A DNA stretch of 64,000 nucleotides from the NCBI RefSeq assembly GCF_005943945.1, contig NZ_CP040710.1:4137501-4201500 (forward strand), given 5' to 3'. The translations under genes were made by a program, and so were the position numbers. Position 1 is the first letter of the stretch. Each line of letters starts with the position of its first letter. Source of the stretch: Aggregatimonas sangjinii. GTDB taxonomy: Bacteria > Bacteroidota > Bacteroidia > Flavobacteriales > Flavobacteriaceae. Shown here one piece after another: positions 46,130 through 55,331 of this stretch. The notes below the pieces were generated by a model that had not been told where the DNA came from, ran no database searches, and worked only from the letters and a program-made list of their open reading frames with translations.

Positions 46130-46990
46130 TTAATTATTTAACGCTTCGGCACCACCAACAATCTCTAAAATCTCATTGGTAATGGCTGCCTGTCTTGCTT
46201 TGTTATATGTAAGTTTTAACTGGTCGCGCAATTCGGTAGCATTATCGGTCGCCTTGTGCATAGCCGTCATTCGTGCACCGTGTTCACTAGCAAACGAATC
46301 ACGAATACCCTTGTAAAGCTGCGTTTTCAATGACTTTGGTATCAACTGCGCAACGATTTCCGGTTTGGAGGGTTCAAAAATATAATCGCCACTAGTTGCT
46401 TCACCGCCTTCAACAGGAACAATCGGCAAGAACTGTTCCGTCATTACAATTTGGGTCGCAGCATTTTTGAATTTGTTGTAGACGACCTCTATTTTATCAT
46501 ATTCTCCACTGGTGAAACGTTCCATCAGGTCTTCTGCAATGACAGCCGTGTTTTCAAAGGTCAAATCGTCATATAAACCACTGTGATTGGCGATTACATT
46601 AGATTTTTTGTTCAGAAAATCATTTGCCTTCTTCCCGATGGCCATAAAATCGACCTGCTTTCCGGCATAGGTCTCATTAATCAAAATGGTACATTGTTTT
46701 AGGATGTTGGAATTAAATGCTCCCGCAAGTCCCCTGTTCGAGGTAATCGCAACAATAAGCACCTTGTTCACTTCCCGATTGTCGGCAAATTTACTTCCTG
46801 CATCACCATCTAAGCTCGCACTCAAACTCTGCAAAAGCTCGGTAAGCTTATCAGAATAAGGTCGCATAGCGGTAATAGCATCCTGGGCTTTCTTCAATTT
46901 TGCAGCAGATACCATTTTCATGGCACTGGTAATCTGCATGGTCGACGATACCGATGCTATCCTGTTTCTTATTTCTTTTAGATTCGCCAT
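46130..46990 (-). CDS. atpG: ATP synthase F1 subunit gamma
   Basis: The 286-residue central stalk subunit has the conserved N-terminus K-E-I-R-N-R-I-A-S-V and a C-terminal helix E-L-R-D-Q-L-K-L-T-Y-N-K-A-R-Q-A-A-I-T. It rotates inside the alpha3-beta3 ring. It is the last gene of the atp operon, separated from atpA by 93 bp that hold two GC-rich hairpins. The beta and epsilon genes are not downstream: an MFS gene follows. Confidence 0.97.
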   Translation of the reverse strand: MANLKEIRNRIASVSSTMQITSAMKMVSAAKLKKAQDAITAMRPYSDKLTELLQSLSASLDGDAGSKFADNREVNKVLIVAITSNRGLAGAFNSNILKQCTILINETYAGKQVDFMAIGKKANDFLNKKSNVIANHSGLYDDLTFENTAVIAEDLMERFTSGEYDKIEVVYNKFKNAATQIVMTEQFLPIVPVEGGEATSGDYIFEPSKPEIVAQLIPKSLKTQLYKGIRDSFASEHGARMTAMHKATDNATELRDQLKLTYNKARQAAITNEILEIVGGAEALNN

Positions 46991-47013
46991 AGGCCCCTAA
47001 TAGCCTCCCCTTC
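46984..47013. repeat. Palindromic intergenic repeat, copy 2 (atpA-atpG gap)
   Basis: CCTCC and GGAGG arms around CCTTCA, with a flanking GGCCCCTAATAG segment. It resembles scattered flavobacterial GC-rich repeats. Confidence 0.5.
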
Positions 47014-47042
47014 AGGAGGAACTTGTTTATGGTTATTCTGCA

Positions 47043-47081
47043 AACCCCTTATTCTCCCCTTTTGGGGGAGTTAGAGGGGGC
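47043..47081. repeat. Palindromic intergenic repeat, copy 3 (atpA-atpG gap)
   Basis: CTCCCC-CTTTT-GGGGGAG forms an inner hairpin, and outer ACCCCTT and AGGGGGC arms add a second stem. It lies just after the atpA stop. Confidence 0.55.
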
Positions 47082-47083
47082 TT

Positions 47084-48664
47084 TTAACTTCTATACTTCC
47101 CCGATAGATCTTTCGCAACGGAGGTAAGAACATCGATGACCTCATCGGTCAACTTCCCAGCTTTAAGCGTATCCAAAGTACCTCTGTGCTTCGCGTTCAA
47201 GAATTCGATATAGTCCCTTTCAAATTCCTTTACTTTTTCAACGGGCACATCACGTAAAAGGTTTTTAGACCCCGCGTAGATAATCGCCACTTGATCTTCT
47301 ACGGTAAACGGGTCGTTCTGCGCTTGTTTTAGGATTTCAACATTACGACGTCCTTTTTCGATAACGTTCAAGGTAGCGGCATCCAAATCGGAACCGAACT
47401 TGGCAAAAGCCTCCAATTCACGGAATTGCGCCTGATCTAACTTCAAGGTACCGGCTACTTTTTTCATTGACTTTATCTGCGCGTTACCACCCACACGCGA
47501 TACGGAGATACCTACGTTGATCGCTGGACGAACCCCTTGGTTAAATAAATCCTGCTCTAAGAATATCTGTCCGTCGGTAATCGAAATTACGTTCGTTGGA
47601 ATATAGGCCGAAACATCACCTGCCTGCGTTTCGATAATAGGCAAGGCTGTTAATGAACCGCCACCCTTTACCATCGGCTTCAAGGAATCCGGCAAATCGT
47701 TCATGTCTTTAGCAATTGCATCGTTATTGATGACTTTTGCCGAACGCTCCAATAAACGGGAGTGTAGGTAGAAAACGTCACCAGGATATGCTTCACGTCC
47801 CGGAGGTCTTCTCAAAAGAAGTGATACCTCACGATAGGCAACCGCTTGTTTTGACAAATCATCGTAGATGATCAAAGCAGGGCGCCCTGTATCACGAAAA
47901 TACTCTCCAATCGCAGCACCCGCCATTGGGGCGTATACCTGCATTGGTGCGGGATCGGATGCGTTTGCGGCAACGATAGTCGTATAGGCCAAGGCTCCTT
48001 TATCCTGCAAGGTCTGGGCGATGCCCGCTACCGTGGATGCTTTTTGTCCGATGGCCACGTAAATACAATACACAGGTTCCCCTGCGTCGTAAAATTCCTT
48101 TTGATTCAAGATGGTATCGATACAAACGGTAGTCTTACCCGTTTGACGGTCACCGATGACAAGTTCCCTTTGGCCTCGACCTACGGGAATCATTGCGTCG
48201 ATTGCCTTAATACCAGTTTGTAAAGGCTCGGTTACCGGCTCACGAAAGATAACCCCTGGCGCTTTGCGCTCCAATGGCATTTCATACGTCTCCCCTGAAA
48301 TGGGCCCTTTTCCATCGATAGGTGCTCCTAAAGTATTCACAACACGACCAACAATACCTTCACCAACATTGATCGAAGCAATGGTTTGGGTTCGTTTTAC
48401 AACCGAACCTTCTTTTACATCACGTGATGGGCTCAATAGTACTACCCCCACATTGTCTTCTTCCAAGTTCAAAACGATACCCTTAAGACCACCGTCGAAC
48501 TCTACCAATTCTCCGTATTCAGCATTCGATAGCCCGTACACACGTGCGATACCATCACCTACTTGTAATACCGTTCCTACTTCGTCCAAGGAGGCCGTAG
48601 CTTCAAAATTCGATAATTGTTGTTTTAAAATTGCTGATACTTCAGCGGCTTTTACTCCTGCCAT
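47084..48664 (-). CDS. atpA: ATP synthase F1 subunit alpha
   Basis: The 526-residue protein has the non-catalytic nucleotide-binding P-loop G-D-R-Q-T-G-K-T, the family signature [14 protein letters not shown], and the Arg finger in that block. It is part of the minus-strand order atpB-E-F-H-A-G. The start overlaps no gene; atpH ends 58 bp upstream. Confidence 0.98.
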   Translation of the reverse strand: MAGVKAAEVSAILKQQLSNFEATASLDEVGTVLQVGDGIARVYGLSNAEYGELVEFDGGLKGIVLNLEEDNVGVVLLSPSRDVKEGSVVKRTQTIASINVGEGIVGRVVNTLGAPIDGKGPISGETYEMPLERKAPGVIFREPVTEPLQTGIKAIDAMIPVGRGQRELVIGDRQTGKTTVCIDTILNQKEFYDAGEPVYCIYVAIGQKASTVAGIAQTLQDKGALAYTTIVAANASDPAPMQVYAPMAGAAIGEYFRDTGRPALIIYDDLSKQAVAYREVSLLLRRPPGREAYPGDVFYLHSRLLERSAKVINNDAIAKDMNDLPDSLKPMVKGGGSLTALPIIETQAGDVSAYIPTNVISITDGQIFLEQDLFNQGVRPAINVGISVSRVGGNAQIKSMKKVAGTLKLDQAQFRELEAFAKFGSDLDAATLNVIEKGRRNVEILKQAQNDPFTVEDQVAIIYAGSKNLLRDVPVEKVKEFERDYIEFLNAKHRGTLDTLKAGKLTDEVIDVLTSVAKDLSGKYRS

Positions 48665-48722
48665 TTGTTCTAGATATAAGATGTTAGAGGTGAGAAGTAA
48701 GACCGCTCACTCTTCCTATTTA

Positions 48723-49262
48723 TTATAGACTATTAGTAAATTCTCTTTTAAGATTACTCAATTTGTTCGATATGCTTGCATCGTATCGCAAATCCCCTAC
48801 ACGGAGAATGAATCCGCCCACGATGCTTTCGTCGATTTTATTCTCGATGGTGACTTGGTTCCCAGTCAACTCGGTGACCTGTTTTAAAATTTTCTTTTCC
48901 AACTCGGCCGTCAAGGGAACTGCGGTCGTCACTACTGCAACGCCCTTTCCTTTAAGGTCTTCATTAAGAATGATGAATTTTTCGGCTACCTCATCCAGTA
49001 AATCAATACGTTTGTTTTCGATCAGAACATTGATAAGACCTTCGGTAATCGAATGGCTTCCTTTAAATATGGCCGTCAATGCGTTTTTCTTCAATTCGGA
49101 TTTGATTACCGGGCTCATCAGCATCTCCTTTAATTCGGAACTCCGTGAAATCGTTGCCAAAACGGACCGCATATCTTTTTCGACCGCATCGGTAGCCTTG
49201 TTGTCTACTGCGAGGTCTAAAATTGCCTTTGCGTACCGTATGGATGCTCTTGAATTACTCAT
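48723..49262 (-). CDS. atpH: ATP synthase F1 subunit delta
   Basis: The 179-residue OSCP-type subunit has R-Y-A-K-A-I-L-D-L-A at the N-terminus and a C-terminal G-G-F-I-L-R-V-G-D-L-R-Y-D-A-S-I, both family hallmarks. It links the peripheral stalk to F1. It lies between atpF (10-bp gap) and atpA. Confidence 0.96.
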   Translation of the reverse strand: MSNSRASIRYAKAILDLAVDNKATDAVEKDMRSVLATISRSSELKEMLMSPVIKSELKKNALTAIFKGSHSITEGLINVLIENKRIDLLDEVAEKFIILNEDLKGKGVAVVTTAVPLTAELEKKILKQVTELTGNQVTIENKIDESIVGGFILRVGDLRYDASISNKLSNLKREFTNSL

Positions 49263-49272
49263 TCTAGCTTGC

Positions 49273-49773
49273 TTAGTTCAATTTGATGTCTCCCAACATG
49301 GACTCGACCAACTTCAATTGCTTGTCCTTTCCTGAAAGCTCTTCTTTTACCACCTTTTCAGCGATAGCCACAGACAGTTCTGCAACCTGGCTTTTAATAT
49401 CGGCAACAGCGGCTTTCTTTTCGCTTTCAATCGCAACTTGGGCCTGCTTCAGCATCTTGTCACCTTCTATTTTTGCCTGCTCTTTGGAATCAGCGATCAT
49501 TTTCTCTTTAATTTCACGGGCCTCCTTCAACATCGCCTCTCGCTCAGCTCGGGCTTCCTTTAATAGGCGCTCGCTATCGGCAGTCACGTTTTGCATTTCT
49601 TTTTTGGCCTCCTCAGCCGCCGCAAGAGCGCTTTTGATACCATCTTCCCTTTCGTTCACTGCGTTCAGAATGGGCTTCCAGGCAAACCTTCGCAATAAAA
49701 TAAGCAAAAGCACAAATAACAATATTTGCCAGAAGAACAGTCCGAATGAAAAATCGTTGATTAACTTATCCAT
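49273..49773 (-). CDS. atpF: ATP synthase F0 subunit b
   Basis: The 166-residue peripheral stalk subunit has one N-terminal transmembrane helix (about 10-28, F-W-Q-I-L-L-F-V-L-L-L-I-L-L), followed by L-R-R-F-A-W-K-P-I and a long charged coiled coil rich in Ala, Glu and Lys. It is followed by atpH after 10 bp. Confidence 0.96.
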   Translation of the reverse strand: MDKLINDFSFGLFFWQILLFVLLLILLRRFAWKPILNAVNEREDGIKSALAAAEEAKKEMQNVTADSERLLKEARAEREAMLKEAREIKEKMIADSKEQAKIEGDKMLKQAQVAIESEKKAAVADIKSQVAELSVAIAEKVVKEELSGKDKQLKLVESMLGDIKLN

Positions 49774-49844
49774 AATTCAATTTGTTTAAAACTTCAATCA
49801 AAACAACGGCGATAACCAACCGTTACCGCCGTGGTTTCATACTC

Positions 49845-50036
49845 TTAGCCTACGAACAAAGCCGCAAACCCAATACCTTCAATAAGCGCCGCTGCAATCA
49901 ACATTGCTGTTTGAATTTTACCAGTAGCCTCAGGCTGACGGGCAATAGCTTCCATAGCTGAACCACCGATTCTACCGATACCGATACCTACACCGATTAC
50001 GATCAAACCTGCACCTACAATTGTTGGGATTTCCAT
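49845..50036 (-). CDS. atpE: ATP synthase F0 subunit c
   Basis: The 63-residue proteolipid has two hydrophobic helices joined by the polar loop A-R-Q-P-E. The ion-binding carboxylate is the Glu in A-L-I-E-G-I-G-F. The residue after Glu is Gly, not the Ser/Thr of Na+-type rings, so proton coupling is likely. Confidence 0.96.
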   Translation of the reverse strand: MEIPTIVGAGLIVIGVGIGIGRIGGSAMEAIARQPEATGKIQTAMLIAAALIEGIGFAALFVG

Positions 50037-50107
50037 AAATATATAATTAAGAATTAAACATTCACTACTAGATTTCCGACTTCGCGGAAATGAAAAAACG
50101 CTACTTA

Positions 50108-51193
50108 TTAATGTGCCTCGTCATGCTCCTCAACGGCAAATCCGAAATACAATGCCGATAATAGGGTAAAAATGTACGCCTGTAAGGCTGCCACCAATAG
50201 TTCGATTATCGAAAGGAAAAAGGCCAAGAACAACGAAAGTCCACCACCTATCCAATTCTGCACGAAAAAGACCAAGGCGATAATGCTCATCAACACCACG
50301 TGACCCGCCATGATGTTCGCATACAAACGAATCATCAAAGCAAACGGCTTAATGAAGACGCCTAATAATTCAATCGGTGCCAAAATAAATTTCATGGGTA
50401 CGGGAACACCAGGCATCCAAAAAATATGTTTCCAATAGTTCTTATTTCCTGAAAACTGCGTGATGATAAACGTAAGCAAAGCCAAGGCCAGGGTTACGGA
50501 AATATTACCCGTAACATTAACACCCAAAGGCGTAAGCCCGAATAAGTTCAAAAACCAGATAAAAAAGAACACCGTTAATAAATACGGCATGAATTTTTTG
50601 TATTTCGGACCAATATTGGGCTTGGCAATATCATCCCTTATATAAAGGACAATCGGCTCAAAAAATCGCCCTGCCCCCCTTGCGATGGGGCCTTTTCCGA
50701 AAGACCTTGCCAAACCTGCGAAAAGCAAGAACATCAATAATCCGGTAACGAACATCATGACCACGTTCTTGGTAATCGAAAAGTCCAGTGGTTTTTTGTT
50801 GATGGCATGATGGTCCTCATCAAAATTTAGTGTACCGCTCGCGTCGGTCTTGTAAATTTTGCTGTGGTAAAGTTTGTAGTAATTACCATTATTTTCGGCG
50901 ACCGTTTCGCCGTGATGGAATTTGGAGGAAGAAAACACCTGCAGGCCGTCGTCCCATAAAATCACAGGTAACGGAAAGCCGTAATGCTTGCCCGCTTCCT
51001 TGTCCGAAAAAAAAGTAAAAGAATGGGAGTCTTGAATGTGGTGATCGATATCCTCACTGATTTCCTCTTCGAGAGCATCATTATGCTCGGCATTAGGCTC
51101 ATCTATATGATGCTCAACTTCTTGGGCAAAAAGTGTTCCGCTTAGAAAAAGTAATCCAACAAAAAGAAACTTGGTAAAGTAGTTGATCTGCAT
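50108..51193 (-). CDS. atpB: ATP synthase F0 subunit a (with N-terminal extension)
   Basis: The 361-residue protein is about 90 residues longer than E. coli subunit a. It begins with a signal peptide ending G-T-L-F-A-Q and a His/Glu/Asp-rich periplasmic segment (about 25-140). The usual membrane domain follows, with M-I-R-L-Y-A-N-I-M-A-G-H containing the essential Arg and H-V near the proton path. Extended, signal-bearing subunit a is usual in Bacteroidota. It is the first structural atp gene after atpZ/DUF6168. Confidence 0.96.
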   Translation of the reverse strand: MQINYFTKFLFVGLLFLSGTLFAQEVEHHIDEPNAEHNDALEEEISEDIDHHIQDSHSFTFFSDKEAGKHYGFPLPVILWDDGLQVFSSSKFHHGETVAENNGNYYKLYHSKIYKTDASGTLNFDEDHHAINKKPLDFSITKNVVMMFVTGLLMFLLFAGLARSFGKGPIARGAGRFFEPIVLYIRDDIAKPNIGPKYKKFMPYLLTVFFFIWFLNLFGLTPLGVNVTGNISVTLALALLTFIITQFSGNKNYWKHIFWMPGVPVPMKFILAPIELLGVFIKPFALMIRLYANIMAGHVVLMSIIALVFFVQNWIGGGLSLFLAFFLSIIELLVAALQAYIFTLLSALYFGFAVEEHDEAH

Positions 51194-51276
51194 AAAGCTC
51201 TAAAATATCGGTCCCTAAAAATCGGTGCAAATGTACGGTATTCTTCCAAAAAGAAAAAGCAAATCCACTCTTTCTT

Positions 51277-51681
51277 TTAGAGGGCATTGTTATCTAATTT
51301 TTTGAGCATTTTGGCGGTAAAAACGGTCTCAATTACAAGGCAGATCGCATAAGGAACAAAGAAAGCCGCAAACTCCAATTTATCCATTTCACCATCACTT
51401 CTGTACACTGGATAAAAAAGAATAAAAAAAACGGTGAATTTTATAAAACTACCTCCAATAAATAGGTATCCGATGTAATTTTTCAATTTCTTTTGAAAAA
51501 TGAACAAAAATAAATAAATAAAGGCGGCCAGGGCAGCATTGACCAGATAAGAGGTTTGAATAAGATTGCCGTATTTCGGTTCATCAAACCGTTCAAGAAG
51601 CGTAATATGGGTGAAAAAAATTCCAGCCAAGGCAACCAAGAGGATGAGCAAAAAACTTACAACTGGATTTATTTTCGGCAT
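51277..51681 (-). CDS. DUF6168-like membrane protein next to the ATP synthase genes
   Basis: The 134-residue product has four predicted transmembrane helices. Its position between atpZ and atpB, where AtpI lies in many operons, suggests an AtpI-like assembly role; sequence alone does not prove this. I place it in the DUF6168 family from memory of flavobacterial operons. ATG 51681 overlaps the atpZ stop by one base (TAATG). The longer frame to 51720 has no support. Confidence 0.75.
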   Translation of the reverse strand: MPKINPVVSFLLILLVALAGIFFTHITLLERFDEPKYGNLIQTSYLVNAALAAFIYLFLFIFQKKLKNYIGYLFIGGSFIKFTVFFILFYPVYRSDGEMDKLEFAAFFVPYAICLVIETVFTAKMLKKLDNNAL

Positions 51682-51908
51682 TATTGTTTGATACGCTTGA
51701 GTTGCAGCAAAACTACCCAAATAGAAATTGCCACACCAATAAGCGTGGCAATGGCCGTATAATACGGTTTTTCGGTTTGGTAATTTTTGTCAAGCCAAAG
51801 GCCGCCCTGAACGGCCAAGAAGATGATGGCCCCCATTTCAAAAGCAATGCCCGAGAGCATTACTGCATTCTTAAGTGTATTCTTCTTAGGAGGCTTTTGC
51901 TGGTCCAT
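51681..51908 (-). CDS. AtpZ/AtpI family protein
   Basis: The 75-residue protein has two transmembrane helices (about 17-37 and 47-67) with the family-type G-I-A-F-E-M-G-A and G-L-W-L-D-K between them. AtpZ/AtpI proteins assist c-ring assembly or Mg2+ supply for the synthase. It overlaps the bactofilin gene by 23 bp upstream and the DUF6168 gene by 1 bp downstream, showing tight operon organisation. Confidence 0.88.
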   Translation of the reverse strand: MDQQKPPKKNTLKNAVMLSGIAFEMGAIIFLAVQGGLWLDKNYQTEKPYYTAIATLIGVAISIWVVLLQLKRIKQ

Positions 51909-52362
51909 TGGCAGTTGCGGTTCCTAGCGAAGATTTGAAGCTGCTCGAAGATGAGCTGCTGCTCGAATCCTTACTGCTAGATGAGCTACTGCTGCCCATA
52001 GAACCACCCTTACCTTTCATTGTACAGGAGGCATTGAAGGTCGCGCCCGGCTCAACGGCCAATTTGGTCACGCTTACCGTGCCTTCGATGACTGCGGTCG
52101 ACTTTAAGGAAAGTAAGTTCGAAACCAATAGCTCGCCGTTAAAGCTGCCTTCGATATCGGCATTTACGCATTCTACCTTTCCGTGAATGTACCCATCCTT
52201 ACCGATGACCACCTTTCCCGAAGTTTTTACATTGCCGTCTAATTTACCATCTATGCGAAAATCAGCTTCAGAGACGATATCTCCTTTTATTTTGGTATTC
52301 TTTTCGATTCTGTTTGGCTGACCGCCCATTTCGTTCATGGGTCTTTTATTATCTGAGAACAT
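51886..52362 (-). CDS. Bactofilin family cytoskeletal protein
   Basis: The 158-residue product has a central bactofilin beta-helix domain (about 18-115: T-K-I-K-G-D-I, R-I-D-G-K-L-D-G-N-V, V-I-G-K-D-G-Y-I-H-G, I-E-G-S-F-N-G-E) and a Ser-rich low-complexity tail (about 122-158). Bactofilins polymerise without nucleotide into membrane-associated filaments involved in cell shape and peptidoglycan remodelling. It lies between sprE (3-bp gap) and atpZ (23-bp overlap). Confidence 0.92.
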   Translation of the reverse strand: MFSDNKRPMNEMGGQPNRIEKNTKIKGDIVSEADFRIDGKLDGNVKTSGKVVIGKDGYIHGKVECVNADIEGSFNGELLVSNLLSLKSTAVIEGTVSVTKLAVEPGATFNASCTMKGKGGSMGSSSSSSSKDSSSSSSSSSFKSSLGTATANGPAKAS

Positions 52363-52365
52363 GTG

Positions 52366-54921
52366 TTAGGGTTTTGGGGTTAAAATTCGGTTATTGTATG
52401 CTGTTAAATTTTTATGTACTTGAATGATTTTGTAATTATCCGATAGAATCACAAAATTTCGGTTCATTATTCTGTAATCCTTATTGTTTTTTATCAATTC
52501 GGCGTAGCCCAAGGCTCGCTGTTTCGAGTCAAAACCATGTACGACCACAAAAAGGTCTTCCAAGGTATAAATATCTTTTGAAACAACGTTCTTATATTTC
52601 AAATCTTTTATAGACTGTGTTAAAATCTTCATCAACTTTTCGGGTCCCTCGGTATCACTGCGTTTAAAGGGGAAAACGACCTTCCAATTCGCTGTTCCAG
52701 TTGAGCCGATTTCTTCCGAAAATCTCTTTGATTCCAGCTTGGGCAATTGTTCCGATATCATTTGCTCGGCTTTCTTCCCTTCAGGATTATTGGGATACGT
52801 GAGCGCTACATAGTTCAAAGCCTCTTTGAATTGCTCGTATCCGTTGAGTCTTCCGATGGCATTTGCTTTGAGCATCTCGAATTTTGGTACGATGGGATCT
52901 CCGGTATAGCGGGTTATATTTTCCTCGGCACCTGTAATGGTAGCCAAGAATTCTTGATTCTGATATTTTTTGAACAATCTGCCATAGCGTGCATCCGGAC
53001 CATCATCATCGCCCTCTAAAATAGCGGACGGGTTCAAAATGATTTCCGCATAGCGCGAATCGCCATGGTTTTTCAGGATATCGGCCCGCATTGTGGCCAA
53101 CAAGGGGCTCTCTTCTTCTTCATAGATTTTATACAAGTTGTATTTTGAAGGAAGGATAAGACGTTCTTCCGGGTCGGACCGCAGTACTTCTTCCAGCTTT
53201 CCGGCGGCCAAGAGATTTTCCTTGAATTTCTCCTTGTAAATAAGGCCCAATTGATAATTCGCAAAGTTGCGCCCGGTCTTTAAACTGTCGATAATGGTGA
53301 CATCGGTAGGAATTCTGTCGGTATAGAAAGCCACATCGAATTTTTCGTTCTCGGTAGGTGCTACCGCCGTACTATCGCTTTGCACGACACCATTATTGAT
53401 AGCGCTGGCTGGCAACGAGCGGGTTTTGTTGCTCCAACGCCAATCGTCTTCCAAGGGACGGTCTCCCCATCGTTGCTCAAAATCAGTTTTCCCGTAGCCT
53501 AAACTGGTAATGTTGTAAAAATAGAACTTCCCTTTGTTCTCCTGCCCCCCTTTCGATTCCCCGAAAGCATCAAAACCATCGTTCCGCATCTTTTCTTCTT
53601 TTGCTGCTTCTTCGTCAGCGATCCGTTTCAACTCGGCAATATATTCTTCGAAATAGGCCACTCGGTCCTCGGGCGACATCTCGTATAGCGTAATGACGCT
53701 ATCGGCATAGTGCACCACATCCTCGTAAGCGATTACATCTTCAAGATTATCGCGCTTTTTCTTAATCGCCCGAAATTTTTTGGTGTTCTCGGGGAGGTTT
53801 GTCAGAACACTGTCAAAATAAGCGCCAGCAAACTTGTACTGGTTGTCGTCAAAGTTATATTCTGCCAAGTTCTCGTAGTTCAAGGCGTTTAATTTCGGCC
53901 CTTCCCTAGTGGCCCGCAATGATTTATTGAAGTAAAGTAGGGCCAGACTATCGGATTCTTGTTCCAAGTGGTACTCGGCGATCTGACGGTAGATTTTGTC
54001 TAAAAATGGCCTATTTTCACGATTTTCCTCTAATTCGGTCAGGTGCTCCAATACTTCCGCTTCGTTTACCGCATTCACCTCAACGTTGCGGATCTTTTGA
54101 ATTTCGGCATTGATCATGTACACTCGCGGCGATTTGCGATTTAGTTCGATGACTTTGTCAAAAGCGTAGTTCGCGCTGTCTTTCTGACCCAGTTGGTTGT
54201 ACAATTGCCCTATGATATAGTAATACCTTCCCTTTTCCGGGTTTTTCTTGGTGTAGTACGAGGCGACCTTTAATTGCTTAAGCGCCTTATCAATGCTGTC
54301 GAGATTGATGTAGGCCTGTGCCATCATCGCCCGGGCATCGGCATTTTCTTGATCCGTCAACTCTTCGAATTTCATCAAGCGCTTCAGGTTCTTGATGGCC
54401 AAATCTTCATTTTCCAATCGGATATTGACCTTTTCGCGCCATATGTATGCCTCGTTTAGTTGATTGGCATAGCTGAATTTTTTGATGACGTAATTGAACG
54501 CTTCCAATGCGGGGATGTAACGTTGATCAAAATACCGCGCCTTGCCCAGAAGGATAAAAGCCTCATCTATTTGTGGGTTGCGCTGATTGTCCTTAATATC
54601 CATACTATGCTTCTGTATGGCCTTTGTCGCTTTTTCCTCGGCAATGATAAAATTGGGATTGTTGTCTTCGGAATCCAATTTGATCTCATCGGTCACTTCC
54701 AAACGTTCTACCGGCAGTAGTTCCCAAAAATCATCGCGATAACTCGCGTTCAACTCTTCACGACCTTCCTCAAAAGCGATATTGCCATTGTAGAGTACAT
54801 TGTACTTTGTATTCAATGCGTGAAAGTTCCGGTTGACAAACGCATCTTTTTTGGTGGAACAGGCTGTAAAAGCCAATCCACTTAAAATGAGGAAAACAAT
54901 AAGTTTAAATTGAAATTTCAA
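52366..54921 (-). CDS. sprE: Gliding/T9SS outer-membrane lipoprotein SprE (PorW)
   Basis: The 851-residue protein has a lipoprotein signal ending A-F-T-A-C (Cys21), followed by the SprE-typical N-R-N-F-H-A-L-N-T-K-Y-N-V-L-Y-N-G. TPR-like repeats fill about residues 100-400, with a long C-terminal region after that. SprE/PorW is required for type IX secretion and gliding in Flavobacterium and Porphyromonas. The frame opens with TTG at 54921 and no ATG gives the signal. It heads the minus-strand unit that continues through bactofilin and the ATP synthase genes. Confidence 0.92.
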   Translation of the reverse strand: MKFQFKLIVFLILSGLAFTACSTKKDAFVNRNFHALNTKYNVLYNGNIAFEEGREELNASYRDDFWELLPVERLEVTDEIKLDSEDNNPNFIIAEEKATKAIQKHSMDIKDNQRNPQIDEAFILLGKARYFDQRYIPALEAFNYVIKKFSYANQLNEAYIWREKVNIRLENEDLAIKNLKRLMKFEELTDQENADARAMMAQAYINLDSIDKALKQLKVASYYTKKNPEKGRYYYIIGQLYNQLGQKDSANYAFDKVIELNRKSPRVYMINAEIQKIRNVEVNAVNEAEVLEHLTELEENRENRPFLDKIYRQIAEYHLEQESDSLALLYFNKSLRATREGPKLNALNYENLAEYNFDDNQYKFAGAYFDSVLTNLPENTKKFRAIKKKRDNLEDVIAYEDVVHYADSVITLYEMSPEDRVAYFEEYIAELKRIADEEAAKEEKMRNDGFDAFGESKGGQENKGKFYFYNITSLGYGKTDFEQRWGDRPLEDDWRWSNKTRSLPASAINNGVVQSDSTAVAPTENEKFDVAFYTDRIPTDVTIIDSLKTGRNFANYQLGLIYKEKFKENLLAAGKLEEVLRSDPEERLILPSKYNLYKIYEEEESPLLATMRADILKNHGDSRYAEIILNPSAILEGDDDGPDARYGRLFKKYQNQEFLATITGAEENITRYTGDPIVPKFEMLKANAIGRLNGYEQFKEALNYVALTYPNNPEGKKAEQMISEQLPKLESKRFSEEIGSTGTANWKVVFPFKRSDTEGPEKLMKILTQSIKDLKYKNVVSKDIYTLEDLFVVVHGFDSKQRALGYAELIKNNKDYRIMNRNFVILSDNYKIIQVHKNLTAYNNRILTPKP

Positions 54922-55331
54922 AATAGTATATATCCGTATTTATCTAACTTAAAAACTTTAGGTTTAGTATGCAGTTCATCGGTAAAATACATAAAAAGGA
55001 TAAGGATGCAAGAATTATTGACTTTGAAGGGACTCGGACGCTCTTTTTCCAGCATATTTTAAGACAAAACCTGGCCAAGTGTAATGGTTCACGTTTCAAA
55101 TAATCGAGCCTTTACCGACTATATGGTCGGCAACAAAGGTAATTCATCTATCAATAGCTGCAATTATTACCTTTCAAGGAGGAATCCAGACCTTAAAATC
55201 GAGTAAAATTGCTATGGGAGCAGTTCATTATTGGGAGGAAACAGACTGCTTGGTTTGTTCTGGATTGTTAAGGGTAGATGTGTGGAAGGGCTTGTTAATT
55301 TACCTGCGCCCCTTTTTTTACCTATCGTTTT
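54922..55331. other. 410-bp intergenic region upstream of sprE
   Basis: The region must hold the sprE/atp promoter on the minus strand. It includes a 16-bp palindrome at 55115-55130. I found no other supportable feature. Confidence 0.4.
55115..55130. promoter_or_regulatory. TetR-type operator-like palindrome upstream of sprE
   Basis: CCGAC-TATATG-GTCGG has perfect 5-bp arms. Its CCGAC/GTCGG arms resemble the palindrome at 33399-33412. No regulator gene is adjacent. Confidence 0.35.
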
